This document shows, in pieces, positions 26,941 to 35,539 of a stretch of DNA of 64,000 nucleotides (positions within the stretch are counted from its first letter, which is position 1; every line of letters begins with the position of its first letter). Below the pieces are notes generated by a model. It was not told where the DNA came from. It saw only the letters and a list, made by a program, of their open reading frames with translations, and searched no databases. The stretch is from assembly GCF_000023225.1 (NCBI RefSeq), contig NC_013173.1, positions 3,660,501 to 3,724,500 of the forward strand, in the 5' to 3' direction. This DNA is from Desulfomicrobium baculatum DSM 4028. GTDB lineage: Bacteria > Desulfobacterota > Desulfovibrionia > Desulfovibrionales > Desulfomicrobiaceae. The translations under genes were made by a program, and so were the position numbers.

Positions 26941-28092
26941 ATGAAAGTCCCTCTTCTCAATCTCAAGGTCCAGTACGAGGCCATCAAGGACGAAATCGAC
27001 CAAGCCGTGGCCGAGGTCTTCGTTTCTCAGCAGTTCATCAACGGCCCCCAGGTCGTCGAACTGGAAAAGGCCGTGGCCGAATATTCGGGTTGCGCCCACG
27101 GAGTAGGCGTGTCTTCAGGGAGCGATGCGCTGCTCATCGCGCTCATGGCGGAAGACATCGGTCCTGGGGATGAAGTCATCACCACCCCGTACACTTTTTT
27201 CGCCACAGCCGGAGCCATCGCCCGCGTCGGCGCCAAGCCCGTTTTCGTGGACATCGACCCGGACACGTTCAACATCAATCCGAACCTGATCGAGCAAGCG
27301 GTTACGGAACGCACGCGCGCCATCATCCCCGTCCATCTTTTCGGTCAGATGGCCGACATGGACCCGATTATGGACCTTGTCCACTCCCTGAACCAAAAAC
27401 CAAAAACCAAAAACCAAAAACCAACCATAGTCATAGAAGACGCAGCCCAGGCTATCGGTGCCGAATACAAGGGCCGCCGGGCCGGTTCCATTGGGGATTA
27501 CGGCACGTTTTCCTTTTTTCCGTCCAAAAACCTCGGCGGAGCGGGAGACGGCGGTTTGGTGGTTTGCCAGGACGCGGAGCGGGCTGAACGTTTGAAGATT
27601 CTGCGCAACCACGGTTCCATGCCCAAATATTTCCATAAGTTCATCGGTGGTAATTTCCGGCTCGACACACTGCAGGCGGCGGTGGTTTTGGCCAAGTTGA
27701 AATACCTTGATGCGTGGACGGTGGCCAGGCAGGAGCATGCTCGGGTCTATCGTGAGTCGGGTCTGTCGGAGAATAGGATCATGCTCCCCAAGGAGTGCAT
27801 GGACAGGCATATTTACAATCAGTTCGTCATCCGCTGTCAGGATCGCGATGGACTCAAACGGCATCTGGCCGACAAGGATATCGGCACGGAAGTCTATTAC
27901 CCTCTTCCGTTGCATCTGCAAGAATGCTTCGCCTACCTAGGATATTCTCAGGGGGCTTTCCCTCAGGCGGAACTGGCGGCCCAAGAGTCTTTGGCTTTAC
28001 CCATCGATCCGTTACTTTCTGCGGCCATGCTTGAATATGTGGTTTTCACCATCAACCAAAAACCAACAATTAAAAATCAACAACCAGAATGA
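26941..28092 (+). CDS. wbpE: WbpE-like PLP aminotransferase (DegT/DnrJ/EryC1)
   Basis: 383 residues. The DegT fold shows GVSSGSDALLIALM, VIEDAAQAIGAEY and the PLP Lys at 196 (FFPSKNLGGAGDGG). It would add the 3-amino group in the WbpB-E-D pathway using glutamate. Two parts are odd. Residues about 151-161 (NQKPKTKNQKP) are encoded by a 7-bp tandem array and lengthen the loop before VIEDAAQ. The C-terminal tail after VVFTI (NQKPTIKNQQPE) is also repeat-encoded. The stop overlaps the start of the next, truncated gene. Confidence 0.88.
   Translation: MKVPLLNLKVQYEAIKDEIDQAVAEVFVSQQFINGPQVVELEKAVAEYSGCAHGVGVSSGSDALLIALMAEDIGPGDEVITTPYTFFATAGAIARVGAKPVFVDIDPDTFNINPNLIEQAVTERTRAIIPVHLFGQMADMDPIMDLVHSLNQKPKTKNQKPTIVIEDAAQAIGAEYKGRRAGSIGDYGTFSFFPSKNLGGAGDGGLVVCQDAERAERLKILRNHGSMPKYFHKFIGGNFRLDTLQAAVVLAKLKYLDAWTVARQEHARVYRESGLSENRIMLPKECMDRHIYNQFVIRCQDRDGLKRHLADKDIGTEVYYPLPLHLQECFAYLGYSQGAFPQAELAAQESLALPIDPLLSAAMLEYVVFTINQKPTIKNQQPE
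27391..27422 (+). repeat. 7-bp tandem repeat inside wbpE
   Basis: The unit AACCAAA is repeated about 4.6 times without interruption. A gain or loss of one unit would shift the reading frame of the aminotransferase gene. Confidence 0.9.
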
Positions 28093-28334
28093 AACTCTTC
28101 ACAGTCATCGGCGCCCGTCCGCAGTTCATCAAGGACTCGGCCGTGTCCTGGGCGATCCGGGCAGAGAACGCCCGAGGCGTGGGGCTGCACGAAGTCATTA
28201 AACATACCCGCCAGCATTTCGATGTCAATATTTCGAAGTTATTTTTCGAGAAACTGTACATTCCCGAGCCTGATTACATTCTCGGTGTCGCTAGCATGGG
28301 TCACGGGAGCATGACTGGGCAAAGGCTTGTGTGA
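28089..28334 (+). pseudogene. Truncated UDP-HexNAc 2-epimerase (WbpI/WecB-like)
   Basis: Only 81 residues of a family normally about 360-380 long. The start is clear (MKLFTVIGARPQFIK, overlapping the wbpE stop as ATGA), and ISKLFFEKLYIPEPDYILGV matches the N-terminal domain. The normally invariant TGQH reads TRQH, and the frame closes just after MTGQRLV. The 240 bases downstream contain no continuous remainder of the gene. WbpI would convert the UDP-glucuronic derivative to the manno form, so that step is lost here unless another copy exists. Probably a decayed gene end at a recombination junction. Confidence 0.85.
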
Positions 28335-28593
28335 GTCCATGAGCGAGGGCCTGGCCGCGCATGGGGCTTATCTCCTGTCTGTAGCGGCTACAGGGATTTG
28401 ATCACTAATGCTTGGCAGAAGCTGATCATTACGCTCGAAGCAACCTTTGTTTATGGACATGGCACAACGTTGTAGAAAATTGTAGATAGCCTTCCGTCGG
28501 ACCTTAGCATTTCAGAAGGGGGTTCAAGTTATGGCTCAAAAGTTAAAATGTGCTTGAGTTGATAAAACAAACAGTGTGACAGATTATTTTCGT

Positions 28594-29850
28594 ATGAAAT
28601 TAAATTTATTATTTAAATCTGCATCAATATATATAGTGACAGGAGTTGCGAATAGCGCAATTCCTTTTATTCTGCTGCCGATTTTGACAAGAGTTTTGTC
28701 TCCATCAGAGTATGGGAAGATTGTAATGTTCTCTAGTGCTTTTGTTGTTATTTCTTCTATTGTATGTCTAAGTGTTCATGGTTCTGTATCTGTGAAGTAT
28801 TTTGATATAAATATCGATCACCCTCGATATCTAGCGACAAGTTTGATGGTTGTTTTTCCAAGTGCTATGTTTTGTATTTTTTTTATAATTGTTTTTAGCA
28901 ATCCCTTGTCGCGTTATGTTGGTATTTCACATTGGTGGCTGATTTTTGCTGCATTAGCTTCAGTAGCTCAGTTTATTGTTCAGCTTCGTTTATTAATGTG
29001 GCAAGTTTCTCATAATGCTTTCAAATATGGTGTTTTTGTTGTTTCGCAGACGGTCATGAATCTGGCTATTTCTTTATTTTTTGTTCTAGGATTGAGCTAC
29101 GGGTGGGAAGGTAGGGGAGTTGGAATAGTTTTATCTATGTTTTTATTTGGTATAGTTGCCTTTTTAAGTATGCAAGTGGCAGGAATGCTGCGATGGAAAT
29201 TTAGTTTCATGTATGCAAAATCGATGCTTAAATTTGGAATCCCGCTTATTCCACATTCAGTAGGTGGCTTGTTGATGTCAATGACTGATAGATTTGCAAT
29301 TTCTGCATTGATTGGTATTGAAGAGGCTGGTGTGTATGCGGCTGCGATGCAAATAGGGCTGATTGTTTTTGTTGTTTCAGATGCATGTAATAAGTCATTT
29401 GCGCCGTGGTTGTTTAGTATTTTAAGTAAAAATGACGAAAGCGAAAAAATTAAAATTGTAAAATATACATATTTTTTATTTTTTGCGATACCTGTGCTGG
29501 CATATTTTTTTGGGAAGATCGCACCATGGTTGTTGCAATTCGTGGTTGGCTCACAGTATCAGAGTGGCTCAGGCGCAGTGCTTTTTATAGCCCTTGGAGG
29601 AGGATTTGGGGCTATGTATTATCTCGTTGCAAATTACGTGTTTTATGCAGAAAAGACCGGAGCGCTGGCTTGTGTTACCTTGTTTTCTGGGGTGGTTAAC
29701 GTGGTTCTTGCCATGCTTCTGGTCAAGGCAAACGGTTCTGTCGGTGCTGCCCAGGCCTATATGGCGTCTCAAATAATATGCTTTTTTTTGACATGGATTA
29801 TTGCAGGTAATGTTTACTCTATGCCATGGAAGTTTTTTATTTGGAAATAG
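28594..29850 (+). CDS. wzx: Wzx-type flippase
   Basis: 418 residues, almost wholly hydrophobic, with about 12 membrane helices. The N-terminus IVTGVANSAIPFILLPILTRVLSPSEYGKIVMF is typical of the PST/MATE-like polysaccharide flippases that move undecaprenyl-PP-linked glycans to the periplasm. Base composition is far more AT-rich than its upstream neighbours, marking the start of an acquired segment. The ATG chosen begins the conserved part; a GTG 6 codons earlier is possible. The region before it (28335-28593) shows no gene. A second, ABC-type flippase lies at 45.8 kb. Confidence 0.88.
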   Translation: MKLNLLFKSASIYIVTGVANSAIPFILLPILTRVLSPSEYGKIVMFSSAFVVISSIVCLSVHGSVSVKYFDINIDHPRYLATSLMVVFPSAMFCIFFIIVFSNPLSRYVGISHWWLIFAALASVAQFIVQLRLLMWQVSHNAFKYGVFVVSQTVMNLAISLFFVLGLSYGWEGRGVGIVLSMFLFGIVAFLSMQVAGMLRWKFSFMYAKSMLKFGIPLIPHSVGGLLMSMTDRFAISALIGIEEAGVYAAAMQIGLIVFVVSDACNKSFAPWLFSILSKNDESEKIKIVKYTYFLFFAIPVLAYFFGKIAPWLLQFVVGSQYQSGSGAVLFIALGGGFGAMYYLVANYVFYAEKTGALACVTLFSGVVNVVLAMLLVKANGSVGAAQAYMASQIICFFLTWIIAGNVYSMPWKFFIWK

Positions 29851-30040
29851 TGTATGCGACGACAGTGAAATATATGATTAATTCTTCTTGTGTTTGTATT
29901 TTTAACGCTATTTCGGTTAGTTTGACTTCAGTACAATTTTTTTGTGTAAACTATAAATAATTCAGTCTAAAATTATATATAGTTTTTTTTGATAAATTTC
30001 TGTTGTTATAAATCTATTAATAATCACAATTTGAAATTTT

Positions 30041-31318
30041 ATGGATAAATTTATACACTTACGAAAATTATTTACACATAGAGTCCGAAGGTGTGTTAGT
30101 ATCATTCAAGGGATTGCCTGTCCTGACTCGTATTTGAATCTAAAAAAATGCGACGTATTACTCTTGTGCCACGACGTTAATAGAGGATACATTTATGAAG
30201 GGAAAGCTTACTCCCCTCTCATAGATAGTATGAGATATTATTTTGAGAGGGCTGGGCTTTCGTGTAGTTCAATTGCGTCGCCCTATTCGCTTATAACAGA
30301 ACAATTGGCATTTGGATCTCCTGTCTCAGTAAATAGATCATACTTTGTTGGTCAAGTTCGGTCTAAATTTAATCATTTCATAGGTGCTAAGCTGTCTATG
30401 AAGAATGGTGCGTTTAGCTTATGGTTGAAGATTATTAATTGCTGTCGTCCGAAATTAGTAATTGGAATTCAACCCTGTTTGCAACTTTGTCGCGTATGTA
30501 AAATGATGAATATCCCTGTATATGACTTGCAGCATGGTGTTATATGCGAAGAAGAGTCGTGGTATAGAGAAAATATTAAGGATGGAATGGATATCAAGGG
30601 GTTGCCCAGTGGGTTTCTCTGTTGGGATGCTGCAAGTGCTGGTACGTTAAAAAAATGGGCTTCTCCAAAAGGATGCAAGATATATGCTGTTGGTAATCCA
30701 TGGGTTAAGCGATTTGTTGAAAAAAACAATGATGATGTTCTTGTAAAAGAAGCAATCAATGATTTTGTTTTTGATAATTGTGGGCGTTTAAATATTTTGA
30801 TTTCGCTTCAGTGGGGATTGAAGGATCATGGATATAGTTGCTCTAAGAATCAATTTATGCCTGATTGTTTAGAAGAATTAATTAAAAAATATCAGAATTG
30901 CTTCAATTGGCTTATTCGGTTGCACCCAGTGCAGACTTGCGGTAAAGAAAAAATATTAGTAAATAAGTATCTCCAGGATAAGTTTGGCGCCTCTAATAAT
31001 GTGGAGTGGGTTCAAGCTACAAAAACTCCATTGCCTATTTTGCTTAATATTACTGATGCTCATATCACTTTTTGGAGTTCTGTTACAGTTGAAGCTGCTT
31101 GGTACGGAATTCAAACTGCTTTGCTTGATCCTGAAATTGCATATTCTGGAAAACGAGCTAATATGTTTGCTTATGAAAGATCAATAAAAGTTGCGCATGT
31201 GTTGCCATTGGAAGTTTCAAAAATTGAAAATTGGCTTTTTAATGCTGTTGGCAAGAAAGTTCGAGATAATGCGATAGATTTTAGAGATTTTGATAAATTT
31301 ATTAACTTTTATCTGTAA
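30041..31318 (+). CDS. Probable GT-B glycosyltransferase, unassigned family
   Basis: 425 residues, AT-rich, soluble. It is not recognised as a standard GT4. Visible features include VYDLQHGVICEEE near 165-178, WLIRLHPVQ with HP at 295-296, and WSSVTVEAAWYGI near 345-357. An HP motif followed by a Ser-rich S-S-V-x-x-E segment recalls sialyl/polysialyltransferases and capsule (KpsS-like) transferases, where both bind the nucleotide sugar. That assignment is by motif only. No strong Shine-Dalgarno. Its place between wzx and asnB supports a role in glycan assembly. Confidence 0.6.
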   Translation: MDKFIHLRKLFTHRVRRCVSIIQGIACPDSYLNLKKCDVLLLCHDVNRGYIYEGKAYSPLIDSMRYYFERAGLSCSSIASPYSLITEQLAFGSPVSVNRSYFVGQVRSKFNHFIGAKLSMKNGAFSLWLKIINCCRPKLVIGIQPCLQLCRVCKMMNIPVYDLQHGVICEEESWYRENIKDGMDIKGLPSGFLCWDAASAGTLKKWASPKGCKIYAVGNPWVKRFVEKNNDDVLVKEAINDFVFDNCGRLNILISLQWGLKDHGYSCSKNQFMPDCLEELIKKYQNCFNWLIRLHPVQTCGKEKILVNKYLQDKFGASNNVEWVQATKTPLPILLNITDAHITFWSSVTVEAAWYGIQTALLDPEIAYSGKRANMFAYERSIKVAHVLPLEVSKIENWLFNAVGKKVRDNAIDFRDFDKFINFYL

Positions 31319-31396
31319 GCGCTCACAGGGATTGGATAAGGTGATATGTTCAGAGAGTTTTAGTTGTGGGCTTGATTTGTGTCGATCAAATTCGAC

Positions 31397-31405
31397 GGGG
31401 GGGGG
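31397..31405 (+). repeat. G9 tract upstream of asnB
   Basis: Nine consecutive G residues lie about 66 bases before the asnB start codon, in an otherwise mixed intergenic region. Confidence 0.8.
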
Positions 31406-31471
31406 TGATGAGGGGTAAGCTTTTTTCCAAGCAAGCCTTGACCTTAGTCTGTTATTTTTCAGAGCGTTAAG

Positions 31472-33487
31472 ATGTGTGGAATTGCCGGTTTTTGTTCGAG
31501 TGGTAAACACGAAGTTCGCTACATCAAAGCCATGACTGAGGTCATTCGTCATCGCGGCCCTGATGATGAGGGCGCAGTCGTTTTCGAGGAGATGGGATCC
31601 TCTCCATTAGTTTGTAAAGGTGATGACACTCCGACCTCTGCCGAACTAAGCGTGATTCCCTATTCGCCGAAGTTTTTAATAGATAGCGTTATTCAGCGTG
31701 GTGTGAAGGTTGCTTTGGGCCACCGCCGCCTGTCTATTCTCGACCTTTCCTCGCTTGGCCATCAACCCATGTGCACGCAAGATGGTCGATATTGGATCGT
31801 TTTCAACGGCGAAGTCTACAATTACATTGAGTTAAGAGCTGAACTCGAAAAGCTGGGCCATACCTTCATTTCCCGCACGGACACCGAGGTCATTCTTGCA
31901 TCGTATGCGCAGTGGGGAGAAGAGTGTCTTTCTCGGTTCAACGGCATGTGGGCATTTTGCATCTACGACAGTCAAGCCAGAACACTGTTCTTGGCACGTG
32001 ATCGTTTCGGAGTGAAGCCTTTTTACTATTGGACATCGCCGACGGGGCTTTTCGCTTTTGCCTCGGAAATCAAGCAATTCACGGTCCTGCCTGGTTGGCG
32101 TGCAATGTTGAACAGCCAGGGGGCCTACGATTTCCTTGTTTTCGGAATCACAGATCATACCGAGGAAACCATGTTCGCCGGCGTATATCAGCTTCGCCCC
32201 GGGTATTGCGTGACCCTTTCGGTTGATAACGTGAATGGCTTGTCGCCAGGGAAATCCTTGCCTGCGCGCGCTTGGTACGACCTTCGCCCGAGGCCGTTTG
32301 CAGGGCGCTTCGACTGTGCGGTGAGGGAATTTCGCGACCTGTTCGAGCAGTCCATTGCCCTGCGCTTGCGAGCTGATGCTCCAATAGGATCATGTCTTTC
32401 CGGAGGATTGGATTCATCCTCCATCGTTTGCGTCCTGAATGACTTGCTGCGCAAACAGGGCGTGCAGGCCCTGCAGAAAACATTTTCGGCTTGTTCGGAC
32501 GTGGACCGTTTTGATGAGCGCAAATGGATTGATCTTGTTGTTGGTAAAACCAGAGTGGATGCGCACTATGTCTATCCGGCCCCAGACAGCCTGTTTGAAG
32601 AATCTCCAGCCATCACTTGGCATCAAGACGAGCCCTTCGGGTCCACAAGTATCTACGCACAGTGGAATGTCTTCAGGCTGGCCGCACAGAACGGTGTCAA
32701 GGTCATACTGGACGGGCAGGGGGCGGATGAGCAGTTGTGCGGTTATCACGGTTTTTTTGGGCCTCGACTGGTGACGCTGTTCAGGAATTCGCAATTTAAT
32801 ATTCTGCTTCAGGACCTTGTGGGGATGCACCGTTTGCACGGATATTCTATTGCTGATTCTCTTAAATTCATGCTTCCGTATGTACTTTCAGATAGTTGCA
32901 CCCAACTGTTGCGCAGAATTGGCGGATATACACATTGCCGCCCGGAATGGCTAAATTACGGACACCTGCAGGCAGAAGCGGTTGACCCGTTTCAGAAACT
33001 CGGCGCACGGGAGGGGAACATTGCGGAACACTCACGGGCTCAGTTGCTTAGCTCCAACCTGCAAATGCTGTTACACTGGGAAGACAGGGATTCAATGGCC
33101 CATTCAATCGAGTCCAGAGTGCCGTTTTTGGATTATCGGTTGGTTGAGTTTGTCTTGGGATTGCCTGATGAATTCAAGGTTGCAGGCGGAATGACCAAGC
33201 TGGTGTTGCGTGAGTCAATGCGCGAGGTGCTTCCGGAAGAAATTCGCACAAGGGTAGACAAACTGGGGTTTGTCACTCCAGAAGAGGTCTGGGTGCGTGA
33301 GATTATGCCTGATATGTTTCAGAGTAAGATCGAGCAAACTTTGGCTGTGGCTGGAAAGTGCTTTAATCACGAATCTGTCAGGTCGGAGTTTGCCAAGATC
33401 AGGTGTGGCAAAAAAAACTTCAGTTTCTGGCCGTGGAGAGTAGTCAATTTTGGGGAATGGGTACAGCGTTTTGGGGTAATCAGCTGA
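31472..33487 (+). CDS. asnB: Glutamine-hydrolysing asparagine-synthase-like amidotransferase
   Basis: 671 residues. The N-terminal Ntn domain starts MCGIAGF, so Cys2 is the glutaminase nucleophile. The synthetase domain has the PP-loop SGGLDSSS near 307-316. It is about 50 residues longer than classical AsnB, with an insertion near residues 35-70. In O-antigen loci such enzymes (for example WbpS of Pseudomonas) amidate sugar uronic acids rather than aspartate. With WbpB/D/E homologues nearby making a uronic acid, that role is favoured here, though it is an inference. Confidence 0.85.
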   Translation: MCGIAGFCSSGKHEVRYIKAMTEVIRHRGPDDEGAVVFEEMGSSPLVCKGDDTPTSAELSVIPYSPKFLIDSVIQRGVKVALGHRRLSILDLSSLGHQPMCTQDGRYWIVFNGEVYNYIELRAELEKLGHTFISRTDTEVILASYAQWGEECLSRFNGMWAFCIYDSQARTLFLARDRFGVKPFYYWTSPTGLFAFASEIKQFTVLPGWRAMLNSQGAYDFLVFGITDHTEETMFAGVYQLRPGYCVTLSVDNVNGLSPGKSLPARAWYDLRPRPFAGRFDCAVREFRDLFEQSIALRLRADAPIGSCLSGGLDSSSIVCVLNDLLRKQGVQALQKTFSACSDVDRFDERKWIDLVVGKTRVDAHYVYPAPDSLFEESPAITWHQDEPFGSTSIYAQWNVFRLAAQNGVKVILDGQGADEQLCGYHGFFGPRLVTLFRNSQFNILLQDLVGMHRLHGYSIADSLKFMLPYVLSDSCTQLLRRIGGYTHCRPEWLNYGHLQAEAVDPFQKLGAREGNIAEHSRAQLLSSNLQMLLHWEDRDSMAHSIESRVPFLDYRLVEFVLGLPDEFKVAGGMTKLVLRESMREVLPEEIRTRVDKLGFVTPEEVWVREIMPDMFQSKIEQTLAVAGKCFNHESVRSEFAKIRCGKKNFSFWPWRVVNFGEWVQRFGVIS

Positions 33488-33508
33488 AGGCAATTTTGGG
33501 AGCAATGT

Positions 33509-34810
33509 TTGAAAATCCTAATAGTCTCATCTTTCTTCCCACCTCAGAATTCAATCGCCTCTCTGCGTCCATATTCTTGGGCTAAATACTGGTCAAGGAG
33601 TGGGCATGATGTGACCGTACTGACCGTCAGCAAGCCTGCTCGTGATGAGGACTCGCCGTTACCTTTCGATGGTTTTAAGGTTGTTGAACTGCCAATTCCA
33701 TTTTTTTCGTCGCTACAAAAAAAAGTTGCTCAGGAAACTGTGCCGATTCAAAGTAAAAACTCTAATACGAATGCGAAGAATTTGAAAAGTAAGGTGTGGC
33801 ATTGGTGCGTTACGCGCTTTGCTACAATCCAGAAAAGGTACGGCTGTTTTAGTGGTTGTCGCATGCCAGATTGGCGCGATCTTTGGGTGCCGTCAGCGCT
33901 GAAATATGCGCGCAGTGAGCGTTGGGATCTAGTTGTCAGTTCTGCAGGGCCTTATTCTGTTCATTATGTAGCCTACAAACTCCGGCTTTGCGGTTTAGCT
34001 GATAAATGGATTGCAGATTGGCGCGATCTTTGGACAGACAATCACATCTACCCCGGACTCCCTTTTTTTCGCTCTGCTGAAGCTTTTCTTGAGCGTAGAT
34101 GGTGTTTATCTGCAGATGTTATTACAACGGTTTCTGAGCCTCTTGCTGATTTGCTGCGGGGTAAATATGGAAGCAAAGTACGCGTTGTTTATAATGGTTT
34201 TGACCAAGATGAATATGAAGATTTGCCTTCTGGTCGCTTTTTTCCCGATGATAATATGTTCCGAATTGTCTATACAGGATCGATATACGAGGATAAGCAG
34301 AATCCAGTGCCGTTGTTTGAGGCAATTGCAAGAATATATACTAACAATCCAAGCATCGTAAGTTCATTGCGTGTGCTGTTTGTCGGTCATAATGCGAACG
34401 CTAAAAATTTAGCAGATAGCATGGGTGTTGGCGGTTTTGTGGAGTATCAGGGATTTGTCACAAGGTCTGTTGCCTTGCAAATGCAAAGAGATGCGGATTG
34501 TCTGTTATTTCTTGATTTTGACCCTTCTCAATTTCGTGGAGTGTTAACAGGTAAAATTTTTGAATATTTAGTTGCGGGCCCTCCGATAATTTCGATAGGA
34601 TTTGGATCCGACCCTGTCGTAAATGATGTGATTCTGGATGAGCAGAGAGGTTTTGTTCTGGGGAACGATGTGGCAAAGATCCAAGACTGTCTTTTGAGCA
34701 TGATTGAAGGACGCAGCAAAAACTATACAAAAAATAATTGCATTTTTAATGTTCAAAGATACTCTCGGTTCAGTATGGCGGAGAGAATGCTCAAGTTTGT
34801 TAGTGAATGA
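33509..34810 (+). CDS. GT4-type glycosyltransferase
   Basis: 433 residues beginning at TTG, which is 6 bases after GGGAG; the first residues KILIVSSFFPPQNSIASLRP are a typical GT-B N-terminus. The C-terminal domain has IVYTGSIYEDKQNP and the acceptor-binding GKIFEYLVAGPPIISIG with the conserved Glu. It transfers a sugar from a nucleotide donor to the growing lipid-linked glycan on the cytoplasmic face. The sugar is unknown. A mid-protein A8 run (33717-33724) is present but in frame. Confidence 0.85.
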   Translation: MKILIVSSFFPPQNSIASLRPYSWAKYWSRSGHDVTVLTVSKPARDEDSPLPFDGFKVVELPIPFFSSLQKKVAQETVPIQSKNSNTNAKNLKSKVWHWCVTRFATIQKRYGCFSGCRMPDWRDLWVPSALKYARSERWDLVVSSAGPYSVHYVAYKLRLCGLADKWIADWRDLWTDNHIYPGLPFFRSAEAFLERRWCLSADVITTVSEPLADLLRGKYGSKVRVVYNGFDQDEYEDLPSGRFFPDDNMFRIVYTGSIYEDKQNPVPLFEAIARIYTNNPSIVSSLRVLFVGHNANAKNLADSMGVGGFVEYQGFVTRSVALQMQRDADCLLFLDFDPSQFRGVLTGKIFEYLVAGPPIISIGFGSDPVVNDVILDEQRGFVLGNDVAKIQDCLLSMIEGRSKNYTKNNCIFNVQRYSRFSMAERMLKFVSE

Positions 34811-34830
34811 GGGGTGATGGTTTTAATGCT

Positions 34831-35535
34831 ATGATTTCTGTGTGCATGGCAACATATAATGGTGAGAAGTACATTCATTGTCAGATTGCTTCAATATTGA
34901 AGCAGCTTGCTTCTGATGATGAGCTGATTATCTCTGATGATGGCTCCTCCGATGGGACGCTCAGTATCATTGAAGGGTTTTGTGATAGTCGCATCTCTTC
35001 AATATGCAATGTTGGAGCTCCAGGCCTTCTCTTCAATATTGAGAATGCTTTGCGCCTTGCACAGGGAAAGTATGTATTTTTAGCTGATCAAGATGATGTG
35101 TGGCTTCCTGGTCGGATAGCAGAAATGACGTCAGCATTGCATGAGTTTGATGTCGTTGTTTCTGATGCGATAGTTACAGACCAGTATTTAACGGTTACTC
35201 ATCCGTCCTTGTTTCAGTTGTTGGGTTCTGGGTCTGGAATAATTAAAAATTTGATAAAGAATACGTATGTCGGATGTTGCATGGCGTTCAGGAAAACAGT
35301 GCTGGAAGCGGCACTCCCTTTTCCGCAAGATACTCCGATGCATGATTGGTGGATAGGGATGATAGGAGAATTGAATTTTTCGATATGCTTCTTGCGCCGA
35401 CCATTGTTATATTATCGACGCCACGATGCAAACTTGTCATGTACTGTTTTTGGATCGAAATACGCAATTAAACAAAAGTTTGTGTGGCGATATGTTATGA
35501 GTAAAAATTTGATTCGAAGACAACTGGAATTTTGA
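34831..35535 (+). CDS. GT2-family glycosyltransferase
   Basis: 234 residues. Starts MISVCMATYNGEKYI, with ISDDGSSDGT near 35-44 and the metal-binding DQDDVW at 86-91, plus a C-terminal DWW box (PMHDWWIGMIG). These mark a GT-A family 2 enzyme of the RfaB/WbbD-like group, close to rhamnosyltransferases. The chosen ATG begins the conserved core; an ATG 8 codons earlier overlaps the previous stop and could be used instead. Next gene follows after 4 bases. Confidence 0.85.
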   Translation: MISVCMATYNGEKYIHCQIASILKQLASDDELIISDDGSSDGTLSIIEGFCDSRISSICNVGAPGLLFNIENALRLAQGKYVFLADQDDVWLPGRIAEMTSALHEFDVVVSDAIVTDQYLTVTHPSLFQLLGSGSGIIKNLIKNTYVGCCMAFRKTVLEAALPFPQDTPMHDWWIGMIGELNFSICFLRRPLLYYRRHDANLSCTVFGSKYAIKQKFVWRYVMSKNLIRRQLEF

Positions 35536-35539
35536 TGAT

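Noticed and set aside
27391-27422. Tandem array as a CRISPR
   Set aside because: The unit is only 7 bases with no spacers, and no cas genes are in the window.
28335-28575. Remainder of the 2-epimerase gene
   Set aside because: No frame continues the family motifs; isolated similarity-like words are too short to support.
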